64,000 bases of DNA from Hyalangium gracile (GCF_020103725.1 NZ_JAHXBG010000038.1:1-64000), one strand, 5' to 3'. Positions 42,680 to 53,353 are shown, numbered from the stretch's first letter. Notes: generated from the letters alone by a model not told the origin. Numbers and translations are program-made.

Positions 42680-43737
42680 GCGCTCTTCCTCCCCGCGATA
42701 CGCGGCGCGACCTTCTCCAGGATGAGACCGCCCAGGCCGGCGGCGTCGGCTCGGGCGTTGTGCGCGGGCAGCCCCACCTCGCGCTCCACGAAGCGGATGC
42801 CCACGCGGTTGTCCGTGGCGGGCCCGGCCACCACGTCCACCTGGATGCCGTACGTCTCCTTCAGGTGGCGCACGCCGCCCGAGGCGCCCACGGGATCATT
42901 GGCGCACAGCACCCACGCGCCGCCCATCCCGCGCAGCTCCGGATCCTCGAGGATGGACTGCACGCCGTACTCGCCCATGATGCCGTCACCCGTCTCGGCG
43001 ACGATGACGTCCACCTCGGCGGCGGCCAGCTCGGAGAGGATGATGCGGGACACCTGGGCGGCCGTCTTCGGGCTGGTGCACACGGTGCCCGCGTCGGTGA
43101 AGTCCATCACCACCTCCGCGCCCGAGTCCCTCATGCTCAGCGTGTCGCGCATCAGCGACACGCCGGTGAGCTTGGCGCCGCCCACGCGGAAGCCGGCCTG
43201 GGCCAGCCGGCGCACCATGGCGCAGGCCGCGTAGGTCTTCCCCGCGTTCATGCAGGTGCCCACCACGTACACCACCGGCACGGACACCGGCTGCTGCGAG
43301 CCCTTGAGCGCTCCGGCGCGGACGTGGGCCGGCTGACCGGCGCGCGACTGGAACTCGGGGAACATCAGCACCTGCCCGAGCACCTCCGCCTCGAAGGGAG
43401 TGCCTACGCCCGGGTTGTGCGAGGTGCACTGGCCGATCACCCCGCCCATGTTGAGCATGTGCAGCCGCTGGCCGGGGGCCACCTTGTCTGGCACCACGCC
43501 CTCGTACCCGTGCAGGGCGTTGCGGTGGCCGAGCGCCCCCACGACGATGTCTCCGCCGTGCAGCGTCACCAGCCGGCCGTGCACGTCCTCGAGCTGGTTG
43601 TAGACGGACTTCTCCCCGTGGATGCGGGCGGCGATCACCGCGCCCTCCACCGCCTGGATCTCCTCGGTGAGGTGCACGGTGCGGCCGAGCCGCAGGTTGC
43701 GGGTGACACTGCCTACCTTGTCGACGTGGACCTTCAT
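42676..43737 (-). CDS. P-loop NTPase in the arginine operon, DUF1611/BioD-like
   Basis: A 353-residue protein. A beta-rich N-terminal domain (about 1-145, with GDIVVGALGHRNALHGYEG) precedes a P-loop NTPase domain (about 155-350) with Walker A VGTCMNAGKTYAACAM and a Walker B-like VDVIVAETGDGIMGEYG. The fold resembles dethiobiotin-synthetase/MinD-type enzymes and the DUF1611 family; the reaction is unknown. It overlaps argG upstream and argC downstream by four bases each, so it is made stoichiometrically with arginine enzymes. An ATP-dependent ligase or regulator of this pathway is possible. Not a known step of the classical route. Confidence 0.75.
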   Translation of the reverse strand: MKVHVDKVGSVTRNLRLGRTVHLTEEIQAVEGAVIAARIHGEKSVYNQLEDVHGRLVTLHGGDIVVGALGHRNALHGYEGVVPDKVAPGQRLHMLNMGGVIGQCTSHNPGVGTPFEAEVLGQVLMFPEFQSRAGQPAHVRAGALKGSQQPVSVPVVYVVGTCMNAGKTYAACAMVRRLAQAGFRVGGAKLTGVSLMRDTLSMRDSGAEVVMDFTDAGTVCTSPKTAAQVSRIILSELAAAEVDVIVAETGDGIMGEYGVQSILEDPELRGMGGAWVLCANDPVGASGGVRHLKETYGIQVDVVAGPATDNRVGIRFVEREVGLPAHNARADAAGLGGLILEKVAPRIAGRKSA

Positions 43738-44924
43738 GGCTTCACCTTGAGGGCCAGGGTCTGGGCCACGCCGTACACCTTGGCGAAGCCGGCGGCCTCG
43801 GCACCCGTCCAGAGATGGTTGGCCTCGCCGTAGCTCGCCACCTTGGCGTCCATCAGCGAGTGCGGGGAGCGCACGCCCTCGACAATCATGGCGCGCGGCT
43901 GCAGCGTCACGCGCACCTCGCCCGTCACGCGGGCCTGCGAGGACTGCAGGTACGCCTCGACGTCCCGGGCCAGCGGATCGAAGAAGTGCCCCTCGTGGAG
44001 CAGCGTGCCGTAGAGGTTGCCCAGCGTCTCCTTCCAGAAGAGCTGCTTGCCGGAGAGCACCAGCTTCTCCAGCTCGCGGTGCGCGGTGATGAGCATCACC
44101 GCCGCCGGGGCGTCGAAGCCCACGCGGCCCTTGATGCCCAGGATGGTGTCACCCAGGTGCACGCCGCGCCCCACGCCGTAGGGCTGGCCCAGCGTGTTGA
44201 GCTGGGCGATCAGCTCCACGGGCGCCATCGCCTGGCCGTCAATCGCCACCGGGCGGCCCTTCTCGAAGCTCAGCACCAGCGTGCGCGGCTTGAGGTCCGA
44301 GGGGATGACGCCGGCCGGGTAGGCGGCCTCCGGCAGGTTGCTCCACGAGTCGTGCGTCTCCTTGCCGCCGACGGAGGTGCCCCACATGCCCTCGTTGATG
44401 GAGTAGGCGCCCGTCTTCGCGGGGAGGTGGATGCCGCGCTCGGCCAGGAAGGACATCTCCTGGGCGCGGCTGAGGCTCAGCTCGCGGATGGGGGTGATGA
44501 GGTCCATGTCCGGCGCCAGCGCGCGGAAGGCCACGTCGAAGCGGACCTGATCGTTGCCCGCGCCGGTGGAGCCGTGGGCCAGGGCCTTGGCGCCCACCTC
44601 GCGGGCCATGCGCACCACCTCGGTGGCCTGGCAGACGCGCTCGGCGGAGACACTCAGCGGGTAGGCCTGGCCGCGCAGCACGTTGCCGGCGAGCAGGTGG
44701 CGCAGGTAGTCCTCGAAGAGCAGCGCGCGAGCGTCCACCGTGTGGTGGGCCACCGCGCCCAGGCGAGCCGCGTGCTCCGGCATCTTCGCCAGCGCCTCGG
44801 CGGTGAAGCCGCCGGTGTCCACGGTGACGGTGGTGACAGCGTGCCCCTGCTCGCGCAGATAGACCACGCAGAAAGAGGTGTCCAAGCCGCCGGAGAAGGC
44901 CAGCACCACGGGTTTCTTGCTCAT
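43734..44924 (-). CDS. argG: Argininosuccinate synthase
   Basis: A 396-residue ATP-dependent ligase joining citrulline and aspartate. The PP-loop SGGLDTS lies at the N-terminus (AFSGGLDTSFCVVYL); other family segments are AHGSTGAGNDQVRFD, SINEGMWGTSVGG, and VGRGVHLGDTILGIKGR. Length is normal. It sits between argH (after a 15-bp repeat region) and the P-loop gene, overlapping the latter by four bases. Confidence 0.96.
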   Translation of the reverse strand: MSKKPVVLAFSGGLDTSFCVVYLREQGHAVTTVTVDTGGFTAEALAKMPEHAARLGAVAHHTVDARALLFEDYLRHLLAGNVLRGQAYPLSVSAERVCQATEVVRMAREVGAKALAHGSTGAGNDQVRFDVAFRALAPDMDLITPIRELSLSRAQEMSFLAERGIHLPAKTGAYSINEGMWGTSVGGKETHDSWSNLPEAAYPAGVIPSDLKPRTLVLSFEKGRPVAIDGQAMAPVELIAQLNTLGQPYGVGRGVHLGDTILGIKGRVGFDAPAAVMLITAHRELEKLVLSGKQLFWKETLGNLYGTLLHEGHFFDPLARDVEAYLQSSQARVTGEVRVTLQPRAMIVEGVRSPHSLMDAKVASYGEANHLWTGAEAAGFAKVYGVAQTLALKVKP

Positions 44925-44949
44925 TGTCTTCGAGGTCTCCTCAGTACCG

Positions 44950-45009
44950 CTGCTGCGTCCACTACAACTGCATTCACGGCTGCTGCATTCACGGCGACTG
45001 CGTCTACGG
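44950..45009. repeat. Four 15-bp tandem repeats between argH and argG
   Basis: Four imperfect 15-bp units occupy 44950-44964, 44965-44979, 44980-44994 and 44995-45009; the consensus on the + strand is about CTGCTGCATTCACGG. Units two and three differ at two positions. The array starts within the argH stop region and fills the only sizeable gap in the operon. As read on the minus strand it resembles a short in-frame coding repeat, but it follows the argH stop. It may be an expanded linker or mRNA-processing or spacing element. Confidence 0.8.
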
Positions 45010-46353
45010 CTGCCAGACGCGCTCGGCGCAGGTGGCCAGGGCGCGGTGGGTCTCGGTGAGCCAGGCTCGGACGCTGCCCAGCTCGGCGCGGAGCTGCTCC
45101 AGCGCGAGGTTGCCGGCGCCGCCCAGGTGGGTGGCCGTCAGCGCGGCCCGGTCCGGACGGAAGGTGCCGTCGGAGAGCTCGCGCGCCACCTCGCGGTAGG
45201 CGTCGCGGAAGGGCAGGCCGCGCCCGACGAGCACGTAGGCGTGGTGGGCGGCGTACAGCGTGTCGTCGCAGGCCCGGGCGGCGGCCTCGGCGCGGATCTG
45301 GATCACGGGGACCAGCCGCGTGAGCACGTCCAGCAGCTCCCGCAGCGAGCCCAGCCCGGAGAGGGTGGGGCGCTTGAGGAGCTGGAAGTCCCGGTGGTAG
45401 CTGGAGGGCAGGCCCCCGGCCACCTCCTCCACCTGTCGCGCAATCCCGCGCAGCTCGCGGCAGCGGGCACGCGCCAGCTCCACCACGTCCGGGTTCTTCT
45501 TCTGCGGCATGATGGACGAGCCGGTGGTGAACGCGTCCGGCAGCGAGAGGAAGCCGAACTCCTCGGTGCTGAAGAGGGACACGTCCCACAGCCACTTCTC
45601 CAGGCCACCCGCCACCGAGCACGCCCACGAGAGCGCCGCCATCTCGTGCCGGCCGCGGCTGTTCTGCACGTCGATGGGGCTGCGCTGCACGCGCGAGAAG
45701 CCGAGCAGGCTTGCCACGTACTCGCGATCGATGGGCAGCGGCACGCCGAAGCCCGCCGCCGCTCCCAGGGGGCTTCGGTCCAGCCGGGCCCACAGGCCGC
45801 GCAGCGCCTCCAGCTCCTCCAGCAGGCCCTCGGCGAAGGCGGCGCCCCACATGCCGAAGGTGCTCGGCATGGCCCGACGCATGTGGGTGTAGCCGGGCAT
45901 CGGCACGCTGGCGTGCGCCTGGGCGAAGTCCAGGAAGGCCCCGGCCAGCTCCGCCGCGTGGGCGCCGAGCACCAGCACCTGCTCGCGCAGCATGAGCCGC
46001 AGGGCCAGCTGCACCTGGTCGTTGCGGGAGCGGCCCAGGTGGATGCGGCGGCCGGCCTCGCCCACCCGCTCCACGAGCGCCGCCTCCAGCGCGGTGTGCC
46101 CGTCCTCCTGCTCCGGACGGATGGTGAACGCGCCCGCCCGCGCCTCGTCATGGAGCGCGCGCAGGGCGGGCACCAGCGCCCGCATATCCTTCTCGGGCAG
46201 CAGCCCCACGCGCGCCAGCATCCGCGCATGGGCCGCGCTGCCGAGCGCGTCGTGCGGCGCCAGCGCCAGGTCCACCTGGGGATCATCCCCGACGGTGAAG
46301 CGGTGGATGGCCGCGTCCAGCGGAAGGCCCTTCGACCAGAGGGTGTCAGCCAC
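45004..46353 (-). CDS. argH: Argininosuccinate lyase
   Basis: A 449-residue enzyme cleaving argininosuccinate to arginine and fumarate. The superfamily signature GSSIMPQKKNPDV is present, as are HLGRSRNDQVQLAL, PGYTHMRRAMPSTFG, and DVQNSRGRHEMAAL (a variable region). The start is GTG at 46353, overlapping the argE stop by eight bases. The sequence between the signature motifs fits the family, slightly shorter than the E. coli enzyme. Confidence 0.95.
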   Translation of the reverse strand: MADTLWSKGLPLDAAIHRFTVGDDPQVDLALAPHDALGSAAHARMLARVGLLPEKDMRALVPALRALHDEARAGAFTIRPEQEDGHTALEAALVERVGEAGRRIHLGRSRNDQVQLALRLMLREQVLVLGAHAAELAGAFLDFAQAHASVPMPGYTHMRRAMPSTFGMWGAAFAEGLLEELEALRGLWARLDRSPLGAAAGFGVPLPIDREYVASLLGFSRVQRSPIDVQNSRGRHEMAALSWACSVAGGLEKWLWDVSLFSTEEFGFLSLPDAFTTGSSIMPQKKNPDVVELARARCRELRGIARQVEEVAGGLPSSYHRDFQLLKRPTLSGLGSLRELLDVLTRLVPVIQIRAEAAARACDDTLYAAHHAYVLVGRGLPFRDAYREVARELSDGTFRPDRAALTATHLGGAGNLALEQLRAELGSVRAWLTETHRALATCAERVWQP

Positions 46354-47416
46354 GGGCCACCTCCTCGAAGTAGCCGCGGATGAGCCGCTGGTAGAAGGCC
46401 ACGCCCGCCTCCAGCTCCACGAGGGCCAGGTACTCGTCCGGCTTGTGCGAGCGCAGCGTGTCGCCGGGGCCCACCTTCACCGCGGGCACCTGCCCCAGGA
46501 AGGCCCAGTCGGACGCCGTGCTCGAGCCCACCGGCCCCACGCCCCCACCGGCCGCCACCGCCGCCCGGACGATGGGCTCGCCCGGAGCCGTGGACTTCGG
46601 CAGGTAGCGCGCGGAGTGGACGATCACCTCGCTGCGCAGCACGCCGGCCAGGTGGGTGGCCACCGCCGCGTGCTCCATGCCCGGCGTGGTGCGGATGTCC
46701 ACGAAGAACTCGCAGCGGTCCGGCACCTGGTTACGGGCCAGGCCGCCCTGGATCTGCGTCACCTGGGCGCGTGCCTCGCCCAGCAGCGGGTGCGCGGGGA
46801 AGCGCAGCTCGGCCAGGGTGGAGATGTCCTGGGCCGCCAGGTGGATGGCGTTCTGCGCCTCGGCTGCCTGCGCGTGCGCCACGTGCGCGGAGCGGCCATG
46901 CGCCACGCAGCGCAGCAGGAGCATCCCGCGCTGGGCGGTGCAGGGCTTCAGCCCGGTGGGCTCACCCACCACGGCCGCGTCCAGCGGCCCGAGCGCCGGC
47001 AACACCGTGCCCAGCCCCGCGCCGCCCGTCTCCTCCTCGGCGGTGAAGGCGAAGACGACCTCACCCCGGCCCTCCAGGGCCTGGGGGTTCTGCAGCAGCT
47101 CGCGGGCCGCCAGCAGCATGGACGCCACGCAGCCCTTGGCGTCATTGCTGCCCAGCCCGTACAGCCGGCCCTCGCGCCACACCGGCACCTGGGGCTCCAG
47201 CGTCCACCCGGCGCACGGGGGCACCGTGTCCAGGTGCGAGTTGACGAGCAGCCGCCGGGGGCCGCTGCCCACGGTGAACCACAGGTTGTGGCCCTGGCGC
47301 TGGACGCGCCCGCCCCAGCCCTCGACCCAGGAAGCCACCTGATCGGCGATGCGTCCCTCCTGTCCGGAGACGCTCGGGGTGGCCACCAGGGCCTCGAGCA
47401 GGGCGGCCGGCGTCAC
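46346..47416 (-). CDS. argE: M20-family N-acyl-citrulline/ornithine deacylase
   Basis: A 356-residue M20 metallopeptidase of the ArgE/DapE family. The dinuclear zinc site is visible: NSHLDTVP, GSNDAKGC, FAFTAEEETGG (general base and ligand Glu), VGEPTG, and the final His in SHKPDEYLAL; the dimerisation domain starts at GMLLLRCVAHGRSAHVAH. In pathways using an acylornithine transcarbamylase, this enzyme removes the acyl group from N-acylcitrulline. It starts with GTG overlapping the argB stop. Whether it prefers succinyl or acetyl substrates cannot be read from sequence. Confidence 0.9.
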   Translation of the reverse strand: MTPAALLEALVATPSVSGQEGRIADQVASWVEGWGGRVQRQGHNLWFTVGSGPRRLLVNSHLDTVPPCAGWTLEPQVPVWREGRLYGLGSNDAKGCVASMLLAARELLQNPQALEGRGEVVFAFTAEEETGGAGLGTVLPALGPLDAAVVGEPTGLKPCTAQRGMLLLRCVAHGRSAHVAHAQAAEAQNAIHLAAQDISTLAELRFPAHPLLGEARAQVTQIQGGLARNQVPDRCEFFVDIRTTPGMEHAAVATHLAGVLRSEVIVHSARYLPKSTAPGEPIVRAAVAAGGGVGPVGSSTASDWAFLGQVPAVKVGPGDTLRSHKPDEYLALVELEAGVAFYQRLIRGYFEEVARG

Positions 47417-48261
47417 GTCCGGGCCCCGGGATTGCGCGCGGCTTCTCGCACTACCATCGTGCCGCTGCCCTCGTTGGTGAAGACCTCCTCCAACAGCGCG
47501 TTCGGCAGCACGCCGCTCACCAGGTGCACGCTGGCCACGCCGCCCACCAGGGCGGAGCGGATGGCGTGGACCTTGGACAGCAGCGCCGCGGACATCTGGC
47601 CCTCCTGCTCCAGCGCCGCCAGGTCCGTGAGCGTGGCCTGGGGAATGAGCGAGGTAGGCTCGTCCGGGCGCCGCAGCAGGCCTGGCGTCGGCAGCAGGAA
47701 GAAGAGCTTCTCGGCGCCCAGCGCCACGGCGACCGACGCGGCCACCGTGTCCGCGCTGGCGCTGTAGACGCCGCCCGACGGATCACCCGCCAGCGGCGCC
47801 ACCACGGGCACGTAGTCCCCGGTGCGCAGGTGCTGGAGCAGGCGCGTGTCCACCGACTCGATGTCGCCCACGGGGCCGTAGTTCCCCGGCCGGTTCCCAT
47901 CCCAGGCGCTCTCCACCATGCCCTCGCCGGGGCGCCGCCGGGCGCGCAGCAGGCCCGCGTCCACGCCGCTCAGGCCCACGCAAGGCACTCCCGCCGCCTG
48001 CAGGTCGGCCAGCAGGTCCATGCGGACCTTGGCGGACATGGCGTCGAAGGGCGTGTCCAGCTCCGGGCCGGCGCCGTGCACCACCACGGGCTGGATGGAG
48101 AAGGTCCACAGCAGGGCGATCTGCTCGCAGGCGGCGCGGCGCAGCCGGGGATCCCCCAGCACCGGGCCATCCACCAGCAGGACGAAGGTCTTCCGGCGGA
48201 ACTGCCGGACGTAGCGCGCGGCGGAGCGGAGCGCGGCGTAGGGATCGGGAGAGAAGGGCAA
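47413..48261 (-). CDS. argB: N-acylglutamate kinase (ArgB-like amino-acid kinase)
   Basis: A 282-residue amino-acid-kinase-family protein. It has the glycine-rich VVVHGAGPELDTPF, in place of VHGGGP, with GLSGVDAGLLRARR, a central variable region, VYSASADTVAASVAVALGAEKLFFLLPTPGLL, and a C-terminal SAALLSKVHAIRSALVGGVASVHLV. It phosphorylates N-acylglutamate, the second committed step. The sequence is divergent from standard acetylglutamate kinases, in keeping with an altered acyl group. It starts 18 bases after the argF' stop and overlaps argE. Confidence 0.88.
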   Translation of the reverse strand: MPFSPDPYAALRSAARYVRQFRRKTFVLLVDGPVLGDPRLRRAACEQIALLWTFSIQPVVVHGAGPELDTPFDAMSAKVRMDLLADLQAAGVPCVGLSGVDAGLLRARRRPGEGMVESAWDGNRPGNYGPVGDIESVDTRLLQHLRTGDYVPVVAPLAGDPSGGVYSASADTVAASVAVALGAEKLFFLLPTPGLLRRPDEPTSLIPQATLTDLAALEQEGQMSAALLSKVHAIRSALVGGVASVHLVSGVLPNALLEEVFTNEGSGTMVVREAARNPGART

Positions 48262-48279
48262 GGGGAGCCTCGAAAGGGG

Positions 48280-49284
48280 TCAGGTGGCCAGGAGCCAGTG
48301 GAGGATGGAGCGCTGGACGTGGAACCGGTTCTCAGCCGTATCGATGACACGACTGGAGGCGTGATCCAACACGTCGTCAGCCACCTCGACGTTGCGGCGC
48401 ACCGGCAGGCAGTGCAGGAAGATGGAGTCCTTGGCGGCCCGCGCCATGGCGCTCCGAGTGGGCATCCACCCCGAGTACGAGGCCAGCAGCGCGGCCACAT
48501 CCCCCGGCGCATGCCCGGCGCGGGTCGCGGGCCCCCACGCCTTGGCGTAGACGGCGCGGCTGCCCTTGAGCGCCTCGGCCTGATCGTGGGTGTAGGTGAC
48601 GCTGCCGCCGGTGGCCTTCGCGTACGCCTCGGCCTCGGCGCGCACCTGCGGGTGCAGCTCGAACCCCGGCGGGTGGGCCACCCGCACCTCGCAGCCCGCG
48701 GCCGCGGCGCTGAGCAGGAACGAGTTGGGCACCGCCTTGGGCAGCGGCTTGATGTGGGGCGCCCACGTGAGCGTCACCGGCACCTTCTTCGTCGAGCCGA
48801 AGTTCTCCCGCAGCGTGAGCATGTCCGCCAGGCCCTGGCAGGGGTGCTCGCGCGCGGACTCCATGCTCACCAGCGGGACGGTGGCGTGCTTGCGGAAGGC
48901 GTTGATGACCGAGTCGAGCTCATCCTCCTCGTCCCCGCCGCCGCCCGAGAAGGCGCGCACCCCGAGCATGTCCACGAAGCGCGACAGCACCGGCGCCGCT
49001 TCCTTGATGTGCTCGGCCCGGTCCCCGTTCATCACCGCCCCGATGCGGTCCTCGAGCTTCCACACGCCGTTGCCCACGTCCAGCACGATGGCGTGCCCGC
49101 CCGAGCGCAGCATCACCGCCTCGAACGAGGTGCGCGTGCGCAGCGACGGGTTGAAGAAGACCATGCCGAGCAGCCGGTTCTGGAAGACGGGGCCGGGGGA
49201 CTGACGCTTCCAGGCGGCCGCCTGCGCGAGGATCGTCTCCACGCCTCCGGGGCCAAGGTCCTGAATGCGGGTGAAGTGCCTCAT
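48280..49284 (-). CDS. N-succinylornithine-type transcarbamylase (ArgF')
   Basis: A 334-residue acylornithine transcarbamylase. The carbamoyl-phosphate site is FFNPSLRTRTSFE, not the STRTR of ordinary ornithine transcarbamylase; the inter-subunit loop GNGVWKLE has Trp75 and the C-terminal motif is HCLPVRRN. The residue that sets acyl specificity (Glu92 in Xanthomonas acetyl-ornithine enzyme, Pro90 in the Bacteroides fragilis succinyl enzyme) is Ala90 here, in NGDRAEHI, and Trp75 aligns without gaps. Mutating that Glu to Ala gave succinyl specificity in the published work I recall. TWAPHIKPLPKAVPNSF and other segments also track the succinyl enzyme. First gene of the operon; GAGGAA lies before the ATG. 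Confidence 0.88.
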   Translation of the reverse strand: MRHFTRIQDLGPGGVETILAQAAAWKRQSPGPVFQNRLLGMVFFNPSLRTRTSFEAVMLRSGGHAIVLDVGNGVWKLEDRIGAVMNGDRAEHIKEAAPVLSRFVDMLGVRAFSGGGGDEEDELDSVINAFRKHATVPLVSMESAREHPCQGLADMLTLRENFGSTKKVPVTLTWAPHIKPLPKAVPNSFLLSAAAAGCEVRVAHPPGFELHPQVRAEAEAYAKATGGSVTYTHDQAEALKGSRAVYAKAWGPATRAGHAPGDVAALLASYSGWMPTRSAMARAAKDSIFLHCLPVRRNVEVADDVLDHASSRVIDTAENRFHVQRSILHWLLAT

Positions 49285-49329
49285 AGCGGTGGGTTCCTCG
49301 CTGGATCTCGAGAGGCCTCCGGGCTGGCT

Positions 49330-49351
49330 GCATATTCATGCATAAATATGC
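49330..49351. promoter_or_regulatory. Likely ArgR operator 1
   Basis: A 22-bp near-perfect palindrome reading GCATATTCATG then CATAAATATGC, two mismatched pairs, 46 bases upstream of the argF' start. It is AT-rich in very GC-rich surroundings. It resembles the TGCAT..ATGCA half-site arrangement of ARG boxes, and lies in the argF'-argR divergent region with the two other sites. Confidence 0.6.
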
Positions 49352-49370
49352 GTTGCCCCGTAGGAGATGC

Positions 49371-49381
49371 GCATAATATGC
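49371..49381. promoter_or_regulatory. Likely ArgR half-site
   Basis: An 11-bp partial palindrome GCATAATATGC sharing the GCATA/TATGC half-sites of the neighbouring operators; together with them it forms a spaced set of three in about 145 bases between argF' and argR. Confidence 0.45.
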
Positions 49382-49454
49382 AGAACGACGCGCAGCGCAA
49401 TCCTTAAATTTCTTGCGGTTTTTTGGCGGCTTTGTTCGATGCCCTAAACGGTTC

Positions 49455-49474
49455 TTGCATGCATATGCATGCAA
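49455..49474. promoter_or_regulatory. Perfect 20-bp palindrome, likely ArgR operator 2
   Basis: TTGCATGCATATGCATGCAA is its own reverse complement over all 20 bases and lies 16 bases upstream of the argR start codon. This position fits autoregulation of argR. With the operator near the argF' start, ArgR could loop or bind both to repress the divergent operon when arginine is plentiful. Confidence 0.6.
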
Positions 49475-49490
49475 AGTGCATCGTGCCGGG

Positions 49491-49919
49491 ATGGGCGCGG
49501 ATCAGGCGTTGGACGAGGCCATCCTCCGGCTGCTGGAGGCGAACGAGATCACCGATCAGGCGGTGCTGCAGCGGCTGCTGACCGCCGAGGGCTTCGCTCC
49601 GAGCCAGTCGACGCTCTCCCGACACCTCAAGCGGCTGTCGATCCAGAAGGTGAGCGGGCGCTACCAGCGCGTGGAGCCGGGGGCGGCGGAGCCCTCGCAG
49701 GCGGTGACGGTGCTCGAGGCGCCTCCCAACATGCTGGTGCTGAAGACGGCGCCGGGCTACGCGCAGGTGGTGGCGGTGATGATCGATCGAGCGCCGGACA
49801 TCCCGGGCCTGGCGGGCACCGTGGCCGGAGACGACACCATCTTCATCGCGGTGCAGGACCCGTCGCTGCTGGCCGACGTGCGCCTCCAGGTGGAGCGGCT
49901 GCTGCGGCTGGTGCCCTGA
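49491..49919 (+). CDS. argR: Arginine repressor
   Basis: A 142-residue ArgR family regulator. An N-terminal winged helix (ALDEAILRLLEANEITDQAV, the SQSTLSRHLKRLSIQKV recognition region) is followed by the C-terminal arginine-binding/oligomerisation domain with LVLKTAPGYAQVVAVMID, PGLAGTVAGDDTIFIAVQD. I use ATG at 49491; the open frame extends 78 bases upstream but those bases contain the palindromic operator. It is divergent from the arginine operon and ends just before a bidirectional terminator. It should repress the operon and itself with arginine bound. Confidence 0.95.
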   Translation: MGADQALDEAILRLLEANEITDQAVLQRLLTAEGFAPSQSTLSRHLKRLSIQKVSGRYQRVEPGAAEPSQAVTVLEAPPNMLVLKTAPGYAQVVAVMIDRAPDIPGLAGTVAGDDTIFIAVQDPSLLADVRLQVERLLRLVP

Positions 49920-49926
49920 AAAGGAA

Positions 49927-49958
49927 GAGGGCCGCGGAGCGCGAGGCTCGCGGCCCTC
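49927..49958. terminator. Bidirectional terminator between argR and clpB
   Basis: A perfect 10-bp GC-rich stem, GAGGGCCGCG / CGCGGCCCTC with a 12-base loop, begins seven bases after the argR stop, followed by a short T-containing tail on the + strand. It sits between the convergent argR and clpB genes and could terminate both. Confidence 0.75.
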
Positions 49959-49978
49959 TCGTTCCATATAAGGAGGGG

Positions 49979-52609
<2,631 letters not shown>

Positions 52610-52756
52610 GCCCTCAACGTAAGGGCCGAACCCCCCTTGGCAAGAAACGCTCGTACAAGCTCCGCGGAATAGTTTGAGGTGCCGGAAATCACAGGGCTTT
52701 CTGGGTTCAGGAGTTGCCAGAAATGAGGCACCCGGCTATACGCCGCGCGCCTTTTC

Positions 52757-52764
52757 GGGGGGAG
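52757..52764 (+). promoter_or_regulatory. Ribosome-binding site deciding a CTG start
   Basis: GGGGGGAG is spaced four bases from a CTG at 52769. The next usable start in the frame, GTG at 52862, has no comparable signal and would discard 31 codons that read as good protein. Confidence 0.6.
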
Positions 52765-52768
52765 TCCA

Positions 52769-53353
52769 CTGGAAGCGCACGGCGGTTACCTCATACGCAT
52801 CGAGTCATTTCAGGGGCTGGAGCTCGTCCGGCTGGCGCGTGAGGCGCTGGCGCTGGACGGAGTGACCGGCGCCCTGCCGAACCTGCACGTCACGGTGATC
52901 CGTCGACGGAAGCTGGTGCGGCTGTCCTTCGTGGGGCTGCCGGCCGCGGGCCGGGGGGCCGCCAGCTGGTACGCCGAGCACCACGCGCTGCCTCGCCTGC
53001 TCTCCCGGGCGGCCAACGCCACCGTCCATACCTATGTCTATGAGCCCGCGGCGGGCGAGCAGGTGATCGCCTACGGCAACGGGCACCGGGTGGGCGGCGA
53101 CCAGGTCATCTACGCCGACGTGGAGATGTCGGGCGAGGAGGAGCAGGACGACGCGGCCTTCACGCGGATGCGCGCCCGGTGGCCGATGGGGCACCTGGCC
53201 TACGTGTTCGGGCTGACGCGCGAGGAGCTGCTGGGCATGCGCCGGACGGCGCCCGGAGTGGTGCTCTCGCTGGAAGCGGCGGACGCGGAGGAGCGGCTGG
53301 AGACGCTGCTGCCCGGCCCGCAGCTGCCCCGCGTCACGCCGGACGCGGCCTGA
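52769..53353 (+). CDS. Unrecognised 194-residue protein with a CTG start
   Basis: A 194-residue soluble protein with no recognised family. From the CTG start it reads LEAHGGYLIRIESFQGLELV, then a basic strand region (LHVTVIRRRKLVRLSF), a Gly/Ala stretch, and an alpha/beta body with WPMGHLAYVFGLTREELLG. The upstream residues keep normal coding composition back to a stop at 52724, and no ATG, GTG or TTG occurs before 52862, so the CTG with its GGGGGGAG signal is the most economical start. It is divergent from clpB and convergent with the 53375 gene. Function unknown. Confidence 0.6.
   Translation: MEAHGGYLIRIESFQGLELVRLAREALALDGVTGALPNLHVTVIRRRKLVRLSFVGLPAAGRGAASWYAEHHALPRLLSRAANATVHTYVYEPAAGEQVIAYGNGHRVGGDQVIYADVEMSGEEEQDDAAFTRMRARWPMGHLAYVFGLTREELLGMRRTAPGVVLSLEAADAEERLETLLPGPQLPRVTPDAA

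Noticed and set aside
52610-52760. Heat-shock (sigma-32) promoter or CIRCE element before clpB
   Set aside because: No convincing CTTGAA/CCCCAT pair or CIRCE repeat was found; a weak CTTGCC...CCCTTA arrangement is not enough to call.
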